64,000 nucleotides of DNA, taken from Haematococcus lacustris (taxonomy: Eukaryota > Chlorophyta > Chlorophyceae > Chlamydomonadales > Haematococcaceae). A model generated the notes under the pieces. That model was not told where the DNA came from. It was given only the letters and a program-made list of their open reading frames with translations, and made no database searches. Made by a program: the position numbers and the translations under genes. Of this stretch, positions 1 through 11,539 are shown piece after piece. Position 1 is the first letter of the stretch; each line of letters opens with the position of its first letter. The DNA lies in contig JASKMD010000031.1 of NCBI GenBank assembly GCA_030144725.1, positions 1,007,227 through 1,071,226 on the forward strand, written 5' to 3'.

Positions 1-3000
1 GCCTCCATCTCTGCAGCCATTGATTCTTTGCTTTGCCGTAGGTTGTCCTCTAGTGCCCGCAGCTGCTGCTGCAGGGCAGCTGCCTCGGTCCTTAGCCGCA
101 CCCCTGCCTTCCACCTGGCAGACTGCTGTTGGGCTGCAATTGCCTCCTGCACAGCTTACCCAGTCAGTCATGTACGGCCAGTTTGGCTGTAATGGTGGCT
201 AGGCGATGCTCTTAACCAGTGGCTGGCTCAGGGTGGTGATCTCAATGGTCCAAATGGTGTTGGTCTTGATTGTGGTGAACCTGGTATTGTTTCTGGCCAC
301 CATAACAGTCTTAGCTCACAGGCTGGATCGATTTGGCAGGGTGATTCAATTTGGTGCTCCACCTTATACCAACTCACCAGTTTCTTTAACTTGGACGCCT
401 CCTCATCCTCCACCCGCCTCAGTTCCACACAGGTGTGGCATGCCACATCACGTTCAGAGCACAGCTGGATCTGTGCATGGCCAGCTGGGCAGAAGGTGGT
501 GACCTGCACCTTGCACTTGATGTGCTCATGACCGCCAGCGTGGCAGCGCAGTTGGCAAAGGTGGCCGCAGGGGAGGGTGGCGCTGCAGGGCTCACAGCAG
601 CCGCCGTCTGGTGAGCGCTGAAGGAACGCTGCTGGGCTGTCCAGCACTGGCAGGATGGGGCGCTGGTGGCGCTGGCACACGGCTGGCAGGCCCGTGTGGA
701 TTTGGCCCGCCTCCTCCATTGCGGTCAGCACCCTGCCCCAGTGGCTCTTGGCGGCGCTGCTGCTGGCGTTGCGCAGGGTGTCAGCGTTGCCGATCAGGAT
801 CATGCCATGGCGGGCGCGTGACAGCAGCACGTTGATGCGCTCAGGCTCCTTCAGGAAGCCGACCTTGCCGGCACTGTTGCTGCGCACCAAAGAGACTATC
901 ACAATGTCCGACTGCGAGGCAGGAAGACAGGGAGAGCCAGGCCATGATGTGCAGCAGAGCCGCTAGGCGCTGAGTCAACAATTTGATGCCCATGCATTGC
1001 CCAATGTCAACAAGGGTAGGAAAGCATCTGGCACGCAAGGCAGCGGATATGTACCACAGCAGACATGCACCACAGAAAGGGGCATGGCGAACCAACCTGG
1101 GCAGTGTCACTGGCACACCGCATCCTTGCTACTGGGGTACCTGTCTGGCCGCTGTTACGTCAGAACCAGCCCGGCCCCTCCTGTTACGTCAGAACCTGCC
1201 CGGCACTACCAGCAGCACACTGCCAGCCCCTGCCTGCTAAGGCCCAGTCTACTCCCATCGTACCATACAGAACCCAGCTGGACCACAACATCCCTTCTCC
1301 TTTTGGGGTGGCAACCCGTAGCTATCCCAGCCCCTTCATGTGCCCTACCCACCTCCTCCCCCTGGTAGTTGTCAATGGTGGCCACCCGTACCCCGCCGCT
1401 GCCCTGCTGCTTGTCCTTGTTTTCAACACCCAGGTTGGCCAGCAGCTGCGTCTGAAAAGGATCTTGCAGATCTGCCATGTCCTTCTCATTGACTGACACG
1501 CCCACATAGTCAGACAGATCTTGCTTCAACTCCAGCAGCTGCCCCAGGTAGGGCGTCAGCACCACCAGCTGCTCCTTGGCGTAGCCCTGCTGCAGCAGGT
1601 AGGTCACCACCGCCCGCACCATGCCCACCTCGTGGCTGTTCACCTTGCTCTGCTGCATCTTGGACGCATGCCACCCGCTGTTGCTGTCCTCGCCATCCTC
1701 CGACACGTCATGGTGGATGAACACCACTCGATGCTGCCCCAGGCCCTTGAAAGCCGGGTGCTGGGCCACGCTGGGGTGGTCATGCAGGGCGGGGTAGGTG
1801 GGCCGCACCAGGCGTGAGATGTCCGGGTGCATGCGGTGCTGCACGGCTAGGGAGGCGTGAGGGAAGCCAGCCAGCACCAAGCGCTCAAACAGCGACACGT
1901 TCAAATCATAGCCCCGGCCTGACTCCTTCTGCAGGCTGTAGCACTCCACTTTGGGCCGCAGCTGCTTGTGGTCGCCGATCAGCACCAGGTGCTTGGTCTT
2001 GGTGCTCAGGCCTGCAGTCCAAGAGGCCAAATGAGCAGGTCATGTGTGTGGCTACCTTGGATGCTACCCTGGCCCCTGACCTGGAAGATGCTATAAATCC
2101 ATGACCCGATGTATCAATTGCACTGGCAGCAAGTATAGCAGTAGTGCCAGGCCAACAAGCAGCACCCCAAGTGGCCACACTGTCAACCCACTGGTGAGCA
2201 CATGCGCCTCCAGCAGCTCGCCCGCCTCCTCCACCAGCAGCACGCCTGGCTGCAGGGCGTCCAGCAGCGCCTTGTGGCTGGCAGCGCCCGTCACTGTGCA
2301 GCCGATGACCCGGGCCCCTTCCAGCACATCCTCCCAGCCACTGTTACGAAGCGCCTTCTGCTCCATTTGTTCATCATCCACCTTTTGCATGCAAGCCGCC
2401 ACATCTTCACACAGCTGCTTCTGCCTGGCAGCAATCCAAGCCCTCAGCTGCTCAGCACGTTCAGCTGGCACAGAGTGCCCTGGTACAGACTTGCCACAGA
2501 GTGCCCTGGTCCGGCTCAGGTGCAGGCTCAGCTTGGGGCTTGCGATGGGTCCGCTTGGGTGTGGCAAGGCTGGTTGGCTTAGGCTTAGCATTGGGTGTCA
2601 GCTTTCCTTGGCGCCACTCGTGAAAAACACGCTCGCTTCCCAGCTGCAGCCACGCCTCAGGCTGCTCTGCTTTGATAAAGGGAGCTAGCACGTCCCACAA
2701 GCTGGGTGGCAATTGCGGCTGAGGCGGTGACTTGCTGGCTTGTGACCGGTTGCTGCTGTTACTTTTATAAATGCGCCGTGCTTGGTACTCATCTTCCTTC
2801 CTGTCTATTCTGGCTTGATATCTATGCCACGCCCCAAATGTGGTCTCCACCCACTCCAGCTCGTCAGGCTTGCCTCCTTTCTTCTTGCCTCCTTTCTTCT
2901 TGCCAGGCACAAAGTGCTGCACGGGTGGTTGCAATGCCGCCAGCTTCAGCTCCAAGTCCCTTATGTGCTTCAGTCTATCACTGATTGATCGTTGGAGTGC

Positions 3001-6000
3001 GCCAAAACGCCGTGCACTGCTCGTTGTCCTGTTTTCTTCTTCAGAGAGCTCCAACACATTGTATGGAGCAAGGCGAGAAGATTTGCTGCCCCTGCTTCCA
3101 AAGTCACCACCAGAGCATAGCAAACAGGTGTCTCAGTCAGCAGTGGACATAAGATGGGTGATGCTGGCTTGTAAAACATTCTGCTCTGACAGCCATGAGC
3201 TCTGATAGCCTGCCAGTCAGGCCTTCCCAGCTGCGGCCTGCCCCTCACCCTCCAATGCGTACGATGTCCTTGATGCCCTTGTCCAGCAGGGCCTCCAGGA
3301 ACTGGTCCAGCGCATGGTTAGTGTAGCACACACACAGGATGGTCTCCTGGCTGTGACGCACAATGGCCTGGCTCAGCATGACGCCGATGAAGGTCTTGCC
3401 AGTGCCGGGCGGGCCCTGGATCAGCGCAACTCGCTGGCTCAATCCATGCTTCAGCGCTGCAGCCTGGCTAGGGTCAAGGGCCATGCCAGCTTCCTCAAGC
3501 TCCTGCACACAGCAGCGGCAGCAGCAGCATGTGTTGCCTGGTGGCATGCATACCTGGACAGGAGCTTGTGGCGTTGCAAGACTCGTTGGGGAGATGGTGT
3601 GGGACCCTACCAGCTGCTGCTGCGCCATCACAGCTTCCACTTGTGCAGCAGAGAGGTAGCTAGGCCGCTGCGGGTCCTGGCCGTACACCAGCTCCTCAGC
3701 CAGTGGCACCGTGGGCAGCGCCTGCAGCCCCTCAAGCACTGGCCTGATGCTCAGCAGGTTGGTGGACACCTGCAGCAGCCAGGCAGCAGCAGCCGGGCTG
3801 GGCGGTCACATGCACCGTGTGAGCTGCTGTTTGAGGCAGCAGGCAGCAGGCAGGCCAGGCTTCCACAGGCAGCTTGTGAGCTGCTGCGTGTGGCAGCCAG
3901 GGGCATGTGAAAGGAGGGCAAGGCTGCAGCCAAGCGGTCCAGCTACTGACAGAGCATGCTTATGAAGAGCAAGGCTGCATGTGAGCGCCTCAAACCCATG
4001 CTACATGTGCTGCCATGCCATAGGTCCTGCATACTGCTGGGTTGCTGCCCCTCACCTGCACCAGAACTGTGTTGGTCAACGTCTTGCCCGACCAAGCCAG
4101 CACCTGCTCCAGGCCCCTGCCCGCCTCAAAGGACACCCCAACCAGTGGCTGAGCTTCAGCCATTTCCTCTGGCTCGCGTCTGATAGGTCGGCAGAGCACA
4201 CAGTAGCAGCATGGGGTTCTCATTATATGCCACTGCTGGGTCATCATCACAATTGAACATTGCCGTGTGGTTGTGGCAAGTGGTTGAACATTGAACATTG
4301 CCGTGTGGTTGTGGCATTGAAGTGCTTATACGATGCTGTGTCTTGGTCTTGGTCCTCCTGCAGCAACTGTGGTTAGCCACCTGGCTTTACAGCTCCTCAC
4401 CTGACCACGGTGCCAAACAGTAGCGGACCTCCCGGGGCAGCCAGGCAAACCAGGGCATTGAGCGGCAAGATGCCACGCCCATGCCTGTCCCAGAAATCCT
4501 CCTTCTCCTTTTGAGTCTTGAGGCCACTGGCATGGTGGCCAGGTGGCAGCGCAAAGCTGAGCATGACGCACACTGGTCGTTTTGGCTGTTTGCACACGCC
4601 CAGCACGCTGACCTGGCGATACACATTGCTACTGGTGGACGTAGACGTAGCTGCTGCAGCTGCTGTGGAGGAGGTTCCTGCTGGCTGCTGCTCTTGCTGC
4701 TGTACCCAACCAAGAGTCCGCAGCACCTCCCGCAGGGTGCCCACCATGTCCTCACGCAGCAACCGGAAGTGGCGGTCCAGCAGCTGTGCCTCATAGGCAT
4801 TATCGCCATCTGCTGCCTCATCATCAACCTTGCTGACATCACTGGATTCCTGCAGGGTCGGTTGTGTGCCCGTTTGTATTGTCAGATGCTTGCATGCAGC
4901 ATGTGGGCTGGGTAGGGTGAAGAATGCATGCATGCAAGGGTGCCCTGGGCATGTTTTTCATGTTTTATGCTCCCCGAAGAAAGCTGCTTACCTGGTGTAA
5001 AAGCCTCACGAACATAGCAGCCGCCATATGACGCCAGTCCTTCTGGCTGGTCTGCTGTCGCTTAGCTGCCATAGGCAAATGAGGCGGATGAGGGCAGCAC
5101 GCCTGTAAGGTAACCGGCACAACATACCCAATGTCAGCGCCTCATCCATTGCTATACAGAACAACACATAGTGTTCGGTAGTGTTTGACAAGGCTCGCTA
5201 TGGTGGTGGACAGCACTGAACACCCTGTCGCCTGCTGCCTGCTGCCTGCTGCCTGCTACCCACCTCCTCTGATGTAGGGATGATCTTGATGTCCCTGAAG
5301 TTTGGCGCATCATTGTCATGACGGCCCCCTGCCTGCGCTCTCAAATCCTCCAGGGCCAGTGCCTGGCCATTGCTGCCCGGGCCTGCCCCAGCCGGCGACA
5401 GCACCTGCTTCAGCTGCCTCGCTGCTACAGCCGCCCCACCACCACAGGCCAGCAGGGGCTGCACCAATGCCTCCAGCTCAGGGTTGGCCCGGGCTGCTTC
5501 AGAGTTGATTGCCAGGGTGAGGGCAAACCAGGCTACTGGGGTGGCATCAGGCAGGCTACCTGAGGTGATGGTGTCGCCCAGGCTGGGCAGAAGGCCAGGT
5601 ATTGTGGTGATGGTGTCCAGCACTTGCAGCAGGGGCTTCCTGCACATGGCTGTCAGGCTGTCATGACCAAGTTTGGCCAGGAAGGGCACCACGGACTGGG
5701 TAAGGAACTGGGGCGAGTCATCGCTGCTCAGGGCCAACTTCATGTATCTCAGCCCATACTCCTGCAATTGATCGACATGCCAAGTCCCACATCCAGCTAG
5801 GCAGGACCACTAGCCTTATCTGTCTCCACAAGGCCCCTGCGGCTCCTGAACCTGCTCACCCGGGGGTTGGTCAACCGGTACAGCATGTCAAGGTGGTCAT
5901 TGAACTCGAGCAGCGCCAACATGAACCTGACACAGTCCGCAGGACCGAAGCTGGCGTTGGGTTTGGAGATCACGCCGTCGAAGAAACGCCGATGGGTGTA

Positions 6001-6250
6001 CTCTTGGCGCAGCAGGCCACCTGCAGGGATGATGAAAGCCCGTCCTTGACAACAGCGTGCAGGGGAGCGCTGCCAGCCGATAATGTGTACAAATAGCGCG
6101 CACTGGCCTTGTGGAGCGACTGGCCCATAGCGCGCAGCAGCTGCGATTCGGCGTGGCGCGGGGATTGGTCTGAGAAACCCAGCCCTGCGCAACCAGCCGC
6201 CCGGCCGCGCGTCGCTTCACGGGGCAGCGGGCATTGCCGTGAACTCACGC
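1..6250 (-). CDS. ZNFX1-like (NFX1-type zinc finger) SF1 helicase, C-terminus cut by window edge
   Basis: Multi-exon minus-strand gene for a UPF1/ZNFX1-family RNA helicase. Read 5' to 3': an N-terminal armadillo-like part (about 6020-5863 and 5770-5263), a linker with a conserved RLLREDMV block (4855-4402, donor at 4401), 4181-4067, and 3770-3249 with Walker A GPPGTGKT at 3392-3415. Then come 3091 to 2192 with VEEAGE (motif II), 2011-1353 with GDHKQLRP (motif III) and QHRMHP, and 911-378 with NVLLSRARHG (motif VI) followed by Cys/His-rich NFX1 fingers (about 610-440). A further exon from 146 leftwards is pure coiled coil, so the gene continues outside. Several junctions are supported by reading frame, for example ATTGGAGG/GTGAGG at 3249 joining 3091. 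The first exons (6020-6250) and the start are not resolved. The coding frame changes at 2450-2510 beside a direct repeat. Family knowledge: ZNFX1 relatives act in RNA silencing and antiviral RNA sensing; the role here is inferred. Confidence 0.85.
2469..2510. repeat. 16-bp direct repeat, 26-bp period, at a frame change in the helicase gene
   Basis: CACAGAGTGCCCTGGT occurs at 2469-2484 and again at 2495-2510. The helicase reading frame to the right (up to 3091) and to the left (from about 2455 down) are different frames and meet here. Either a very short intron lies here (CAA/GTCTGT to CAG/CTGAGG, about 45 nt) or the duplication has shifted the frame. Confidence 0.6.
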
Positions 6251-6621
6251 TCACCACGGCCTGGCCGTTACCGCAACGAAGGAGGTTCCGCGCAAGCTGC
6301 CGAACCGCGGCCGGCTGCCATCCCTAAGTGATACTGCAGCCATCTCGCACCAATGCACGCCAGCTGACCCAGTTTGGCCGTCGTGCCGTTCACGGATTGT
6401 ACTTTTCACGGATAGAGCAAAACAACACCCACACCTGTTGTGAAACCCACCCACACCCAGATGCTCACGCTAGACTTAGACACGATCAAGCAGCGACTAC
6501 TCCCCGATTCGCCAAAGGGTGTTTCCTGTGGGTACTTGCACTCTTCATGACTACATCCCTGGTAGCAGGTTCCGTTCCTTGACCATTGGTAAGCTTTACG
6601 CATAGAAGTTTTACTTTAGCC

Positions 6622-7093
6622 GGATACCGTACTCTCCCGATCGATTCCCTATCCCGAATCGTTTTTTGTCCTTCGGGAAATCGGGAAAGAGTAAACAATG
6701 TAATTTTTTTGTTCTTCGGGATGTGGTTAAACAATAAGTTGACCTTGACGAAAGTGCCAGCAATGGACCAGTTTGTGGTCCGGGGCATCAGTGCCGCCGA
6801 CGCAGCTGCTAATCGGCACCGCGAGCTCCTTATACACGATGAACAACGCTTCCGGATGTTTCTCAATCGTCAAGAGAGACCTCGGTAGTCGACAATGTTG
6901 ATCATGTGCTTTTGATGCGAGATTAATGGGGTGGGAGGCTTGATTATTTCTATGCACGAAGACGTTCTCAAAACGAGCTTTTGACGTACTTTGGCCATCG
7001 GGGAAGTTGAAACAATGAAAATTCTGGCTCGGGAATAATATTTTAATTATAGTTTCCGAGGCTTCGGGAATCGATCGGGAGAGTACGGTAACC
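6622..7093. mobile_element. MITE-like TIR element, about 470 bp
   Basis: The two ends are inverted copies: positions 6625-6649 and 7066-7090 match perfectly over 25 bp (outer part TACCGTACTCTCCCGATCGA), and 6622-6649 versus 7066-7093 match at 27 of 28. The interior is much more AT-rich than its surroundings and carries several CGGGAA/TTCCCG motifs near both ends, like subterminal transposase sites. No transposase is visible; a plus-strand ORF of 100 codons crosses the left end and resembles nothing I know. Possible imperfect target duplication CTTTAG/CTATAG at the flanks. It abuts the end of a decayed Fanzor copy. Superfamily not assigned. Confidence 0.8.
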
Positions 7094-7094
7094 C

Positions 7095-7745
7095 CTATAG
7101 GCCCCGGCGACCCCGGGCATCATTGCGCCGCCTGGCTTTGGGCAGCCAGTCGTTGACAAGCTTATAGCCCTGCTGGTACACCTTGGTAGGGCCAGGCGGA
7201 GTGTGGTAACCCAACACTAAGACATAGCCAGCAGCATGTTTGTTTCACCAGCTGCTGTAACCCTGTTGCTTACCTGCTCCATCTTTGCAAGTAGGGTCGA
7301 GTGAAGCTATTGGCTGTGAAGGGTCAAGGCAGATCAGAGGCTGCCAGGCTCACTTGAACTTGCCTCACCCGAGCTGGTGAGCCTTCCAGAGTACTGTGAA
7401 ATGAACTGTTGCCAGCGTCGTTGCCTCCCCTCATTTCATATCAGTTCATATCCCTTAAAACCTCACCCAGCCCACCTCAACGCCCTACTCACAGCTTCTT
7501 CAACAAGCGCTCCCAGTGTGCGCTCCTAGGCGCCGTGCAGCCTCAGCCGCTGGCGGGCCCACCTGGGCGTCACCCTGAAGTACCCTGAAGTAAGGTGCCG
7601 GCTGTGGGGGCAGCAGTCAACCGCTAAAGCTGAGGTTGACATGTTGGTGACCATGTCGTAGGGTTGCAGCGGGCCTTGTTCAACCGGCGGTCATGCTTCA
7701 ACTGCTGTTTGGCCAACACCCACTCCCACTTCTTTGGTTGAGCTG
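7095..7745 (-). pseudogene. Decayed Fanzor/TnpB-like gene fragment (copy F)
   Basis: Three separated blocks on the minus strand match the better preserved Fanzor-like copies. Around 7745-7660, KWEWVLAKQQLKHDRRLNKA resembles the segment after RuvC-I in copy C (KLTKAK...SGLNNARH). Around 7585-7500, RQRLRLHGA then a stop resembles RQRLRLYGAQDRALEQFF. Around 7195-7110, YQQGYKLVNDWLPKA matches the C-terminus of copies A and B (YQQGYKRVNDRLPK). Stops and missing sequence between the blocks show that it is dead. The TIR element at 6622-7093 sits directly on its 3' side. Confidence 0.65.
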
Positions 7746-7785
7746 GCAAAGAAGTGATACCTAAATTGGCCCATGTCAGGGTCCT

Positions 7786-7870
7786 GCTCTGCATGGACTA
7801 GCTGCATGAACTGGCTCTGCATGGACTAGCTGCATGAACATGGACTAGCTGCATGGACTAGCTGCATGGG
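7786..7870. repeat. Short tandem repeat, unit about 13 bp (CATGGACTAGCTG)
   Basis: Several head-to-tail copies of GCATGGACTAGCTGCATG with small differences. The rest of 7600-7880 contains only Fanzor debris. Confidence 0.75.
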
Positions 7871-7879
7871 CGCCTGGGT

Positions 7880-8830
7880 CCAGCTCAAGCCCCACCCAAA
7901 CCCCCAGTATGAAACCCCATGTTCTGATGCTTGCAGTAGTTGATGAACCCCGCCCACTGCTCCAGGCTGCTGGCCACAACAGCGTTACAGTTCAGGGTGT
8001 GCCCCATGGCTGTGAGCACCTCATGCAGCTCCTGACCATCGATGACCAGGAGACTGGCCCCAGGACCTCATAATGGATGCCGAGGTACAGGGACCAGGGC
8101 CAATGGTGCCTCGGCAGAAGGGAAACCACGGTGGGCGGGCAGCAGGGCGGGCAGCAGGCTGTTCACTCCACCGCTCTAAGCAGCGGATGCCAAGCATATA
8201 TAGATACATGCAGCGTAACAGAGGCGCCCGCTTAGCCGTCAGGACCTGCCCTGGTTCAATGCCTTGCAACAGCTGCAGCTGCTTCACATGATGCTGCCGT
8301 GTTGGCTGCCGCATATTGCTGAAAGCTGGCAAGTCTTTGCCGCAAGGGAGCCTCTGGTTGCCAGACAGTCCCTGGCCGCACACTGTCCGCTAGAAGCCGC
8401 TCTGCGCTGAGCCCTTCCCCCATGGCATTACCCTGTATCTGAAAACTTGGGATTCGAATTGCACCACAGAGTAAGTCACGGTGTTGATGGCATTGGCTTG
8501 AAGCGCGATGTAGTCCCCGGCAGGCCCTCTTGGTGATCATCAAGCTCTCACCTGGTCCAGATGCTGCGATCTGCTTCCCAAGCCGCTGCGTTCCAAGCTG
8601 TACACAGAAGCTTGGACTGATGGGCGAACGGGCCCAGCTGGTGAGGCGAGGGGGTATAGGCTGGCTGCAGGAGCTGGGGCGGGGGAAGGGCCTAGGGGCC
8701 AGGAGGCACTGGGAAAGGAGGCTGCACACCGTCTGCATGAAGTCACCATGTCGCATGGGAGTTGCGCTGACATGCTGGGCCCGCAGGCGCACCTCCCCCA
8801 CCACACGCCCTGCTGCCGCACGGGTGGGCT
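7880..8830 (-). CDS. Unidentified multi-exon gene or gene fragment
   Basis: Not recognised. The minus strand has coding-looking segments that join with consensus splice sites. About 8805-8736 reads GEVRLRAQHVSATPMRHGDF and ends ACG/GTGTGC. A short exon (about 8597-8552) lies between TACAG/CTTGG and CCAG/GTGAGA. An exon (about 8527-8438) reads GDYIALQANAINTVTYSVVQ and ends at GTAATG. Further open stretches are near 8285-8170 (LQLLQGIEPGQVLTAKRAPL) and 8040-7890 (SSLEQWAGFINYCKHQN, then stop). Phases of the middle exons agree. It lies between Fanzor-like copies F and A, so it may be a host gene disrupted by insertions or cargo of an older element. Confidence 0.35.
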
Positions 8831-8849
8831 AGTGGTGAGTGGGCAGCGG

Positions 8850-9618
8850 GGGAAGTAGGCCGGATGCGTCTTTAAGTCTGCCGCCTGTGCTCAACCTGGC
8901 CCTGCCCCCGCCCCCGCCCCTGCCCCCGCTCCCCCTGCAGCTGGCCCATCAGGGTTCCGGCTAGCTGCCATGCAGCCAGGTGTCCAACCTCGGCCGCTGC
9001 TGCAGGCAACACACACACTCACATGCGCCTGCAAGCGGTGAGGTGACGTGAGGTGGCGGAGTAGCTGGCTGTGGGGTGTCGTGTGGCACATGCGACATGG
9101 CTGGCCGACTTCCCAGGTCCAGATGCGATGTGCTCGCTCTTCGTTCGCGGCAGCCGAGTGGCCCAGAGTTGCAATGAAAAGTCATGAATCATGCATTCTC
9201 GGGAGGCAATGTGTGCGCAGGGCTGGGGTCAAGCTGCCGCACGTTACGTACGCCACACGCGGACACACTGCATGCGCTGACTCCGTAACATGCCTACCAT
9301 GCAGACGTCTATCATACAGGTATTCAAGCCGCAGCTCTGCATCACAGACCAATGACAAATGCTCCTCAAGTCCCGCGCAGCCCACTGGACAACCTGGCAT
9401 CCCTCTCTCCAGCCAAGCAATCCTACGACCGGCAGCTGAGGTGGCAGGCAAAACTACAACAACGTCAACATACATCCATCAACATTCATAACACTGCAAC
9501 CCCATTTCTTGCGGTTTTGTCGCTCTTTTCAATAACATCCGCAAGGCCATTTGCCATGTAGCTGCAGGCTTCCCTGCCCTGCTCGTACATCCCCATCCTC
9601 AATTAATCACTCAATTTA
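8850..9618. other. Intergenic, no gene seen
   Basis: Holds a C-rich tract (8899-8937) and otherwise unremarkable sequence. ORFs on both strands look like chance frames. Confidence 0.5.
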
Positions 9619-9633
9619 ATCCCATCGATCAGA

Positions 9634-9851
9634 ACCAACAAAACTCATTCAACAAGGAACAACATGTTGGCCTGTGGGTAATCTCACTCCGCTACTAAGT
9701 TGTAGCATCCTCGGTCGCACCCTTGATGACTACAAACCCCACGTAGATGGCACTCTTTCCTGGGGCTAATCCCCCTTGACCACTGGGCACCTCATCAAAA
9801 CTAACAGCTTAATGCTTTGTAAGGCTCACAGCCTATGTAACCTTGTAGGGC
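9634..9851 (-). other. Conserved 3' tail of Fanzor-like family A/B, candidate guide-RNA region
   Basis: The 218 bp downstream of the copy A stop codon are highly similar to the 236 bp downstream of the copy B stop (20421-20656), including long identical blocks such as TCATCAAGGGTGCGACCGAG and TGTTGTTCCTTGTTGAATGA. Conservation of untranslated sequence right behind a TnpB-like ORF is where omega/Fanzor RNAs lie in known systems. Transcription is not shown here. Confidence 0.5.
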
Positions 9852-11379
9852 CTATGCATTGTTGCGGGCCCGACCATCAATGCCCCGCCGGTACTCTGCA
9901 GCCCGGTGCAAGCTCTGCCTCACCTTGGGCAGCCGGTCATTGACCCGCTTGTAGCCCTGCTGGTACTCCTTGCCAACGGGGGGCAGAGCCTGCAGGCCCT
10001 TCCAGCTGCACAGCTCAAGGGGGCGCTGCACGCTCTCCCCAATGCGCTGGAAGTTGAAGCAGGGGTTGGTGTCCCGGTCCAGCCACCTGCCCCATGGGGG
10101 GGCCTGGGGTCGTGGCACTGGGCCAGGTGGGGCCTGGGCAGGGGGCTGGTCCTGGGCTGGGGGAGGGGGTGGCTCCTGGGCTGGAGGAGGGGGTGGGGGA
10201 TCCTGGGCTGGGGGAGGGGCAGGGGGGTCCTGGGCAGGTGGAGGTGGCTCCTGGGCAAGGGGGGCCTGAGCAGGGGCAGGGGGGTGCTGAGCTGGGGGAG
10301 CGGGAGGGGGGGTGGGCGGCACCTCATGGCACCACTTCAGGCCCCGCACGCACTTAGCGTGCCGCAGGCTCCAGGCTGGGCGCAACAGCCGGTGGTTGAC
10401 CTGGCCTGCTGGGGGTACCCAGTCTGCTGGCCTGGGCTGGTTAGGCGGCAGGTGCAGCTCACATGGCTGGCGGGCATGCACAGACGAGCTGACACGGCTG
10501 GTGCGGAACTCATCCACAATCACCAGCCGGTCAGGCCTGGGATCTGTGCTGGGCCTGCTAGGCTGCTCCACCACCTTGCGAAACCCCGCCCGCACCGCCC
10601 CCGCCTTCCACCCACCCTGGCTGAAGTTGCCAGCTCCCAGGAACACGGCCACTCCCCTCTCCTCATGGTAGTGCTGGCGTGACACCCACTTCATCCCATT
10701 CACCACCTGCAGGTCAGGGTCAGGGTCAGGGTCAGGGTCAGGGTCAGGGTCAGGGTCAGGGTCAGGGTCAGGGTCAGGGTCAGGGTCAGGGTCAGGGTCA
10801 GGGTCAGGGTCAGGGTCAGGGTCAGGGTCAGGGTCAGGGTCAGGGTCAGGGTCAGGGTCAGGGTCAGGGTCAGGGTCAGGGTCAGGGTCAGGGTCAGGGT
10901 CAGGGTCAGGGTCAGGGTCAGGGTCAGGGTCAGGGTCAGGGTCAGGGTCAGGGTCAGGGTCAGGGTCAGGGTCAGGGTCAGGGTCAGGGTCAGGGTCAGG
11001 TGTCAGGGTCAGGTGTCAGGGTCAGGGTCAGGGTCAGGGTCAGGGTCAGGGTCAGGGTCAGGGTCAGGGGTCAGGGTCATACCTTTCTGCAGATTCTGAG
11101 ATTAGGCAGGGCTGCCACCACAAGGCCACGCAGGGCAGCTTTGATGACCTGTCGCCGCTCTCCAACTACCTCTTGCTGCCCACTGCCACTGGCACCTACA
11201 TACATGGGACGGCATAGCACACGCACGGCAGGATTGGATGCACGGATGTCGCGTGGCGCACGCTGCGTCACGTCGTCAGTTAGCTTCGGGGGAGCCTAGC
11301 CTGTCGTTGAGCATCTTGGCTTACCGGCTGCACTCCGCGTGGGAGAGACGGGGCGCTTGCGTTTCGCCCTCGGGGGCAT
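9852..11379 (-). CDS. Fanzor/TnpB-like nuclease gene, internally deleted (copy A)
   Basis: Predicted exon 1 starts at 11379 with a basic, nuclear-localisation-like MPPRAKRKRP and ends near a GTAAGC donor. Exon 2 (about 11262-11080) ends ICRK/GTATGA. An intron made almost wholly of GGGTCA repeats follows, then exon 3 (about 10710-9852) opening VVNGMKWVSRQ. Exon 3 carries VDEFRTSRVSS, a Pro-rich linker, WLDRDTNPCFNFQRIG (RuvC-III Asp), then YQQGYKRVNDRLPK and the stop. VDEFRTS matches the TnpB zinc-ribbon entry, where Fanzors carry an alternative catalytic Glu. The part that holds RuvC-I (GIDPG) in copy C is absent, so this copy is probably catalytically dead or non-autonomous. The exon 1-2 join is not in perfect phase. 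Confidence 0.7.
10711..11079. repeat. (GGGTCA)n hexamer array, about 60 units
   Basis: Near-perfect hexamer array with a few irregular units near 11000-11020. On the minus strand it lies between a good donor (AAG/GTATGA) and acceptor (CTGCAG/GTG), so it is intronic in copy A of the Fanzor-like gene. The long GQ/RV ORFs here are repeat artefacts. Confidence 0.95.
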
Positions 11380-11539
11380 CTCAGGGATTTAGTTCCATTA
11401 TCCAAGCGGAGTGGCCGTGTTGGGGGGTGCATCAGGTCGCCATCCAACCGGAGTGGCGACAACCGGAATGAGGCGGAAGTGAGATCCATTACACTTTTTT
11501 TTATTGAGGGAGTACTGCAGACCTAGCTCAGCTGGTGGC

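Noticed and set aside
6586..6888. 100-codon ORF crossing the left end of the TIR element
   Set aside because: It starts outside the element, runs through its terminus and shows no family pattern.
10679..11299. 206-codon GQ-repeat ORF
   Set aside because: Plus-strand reading of the GGGTCA array, which is intronic for the minus-strand Fanzor-like gene.
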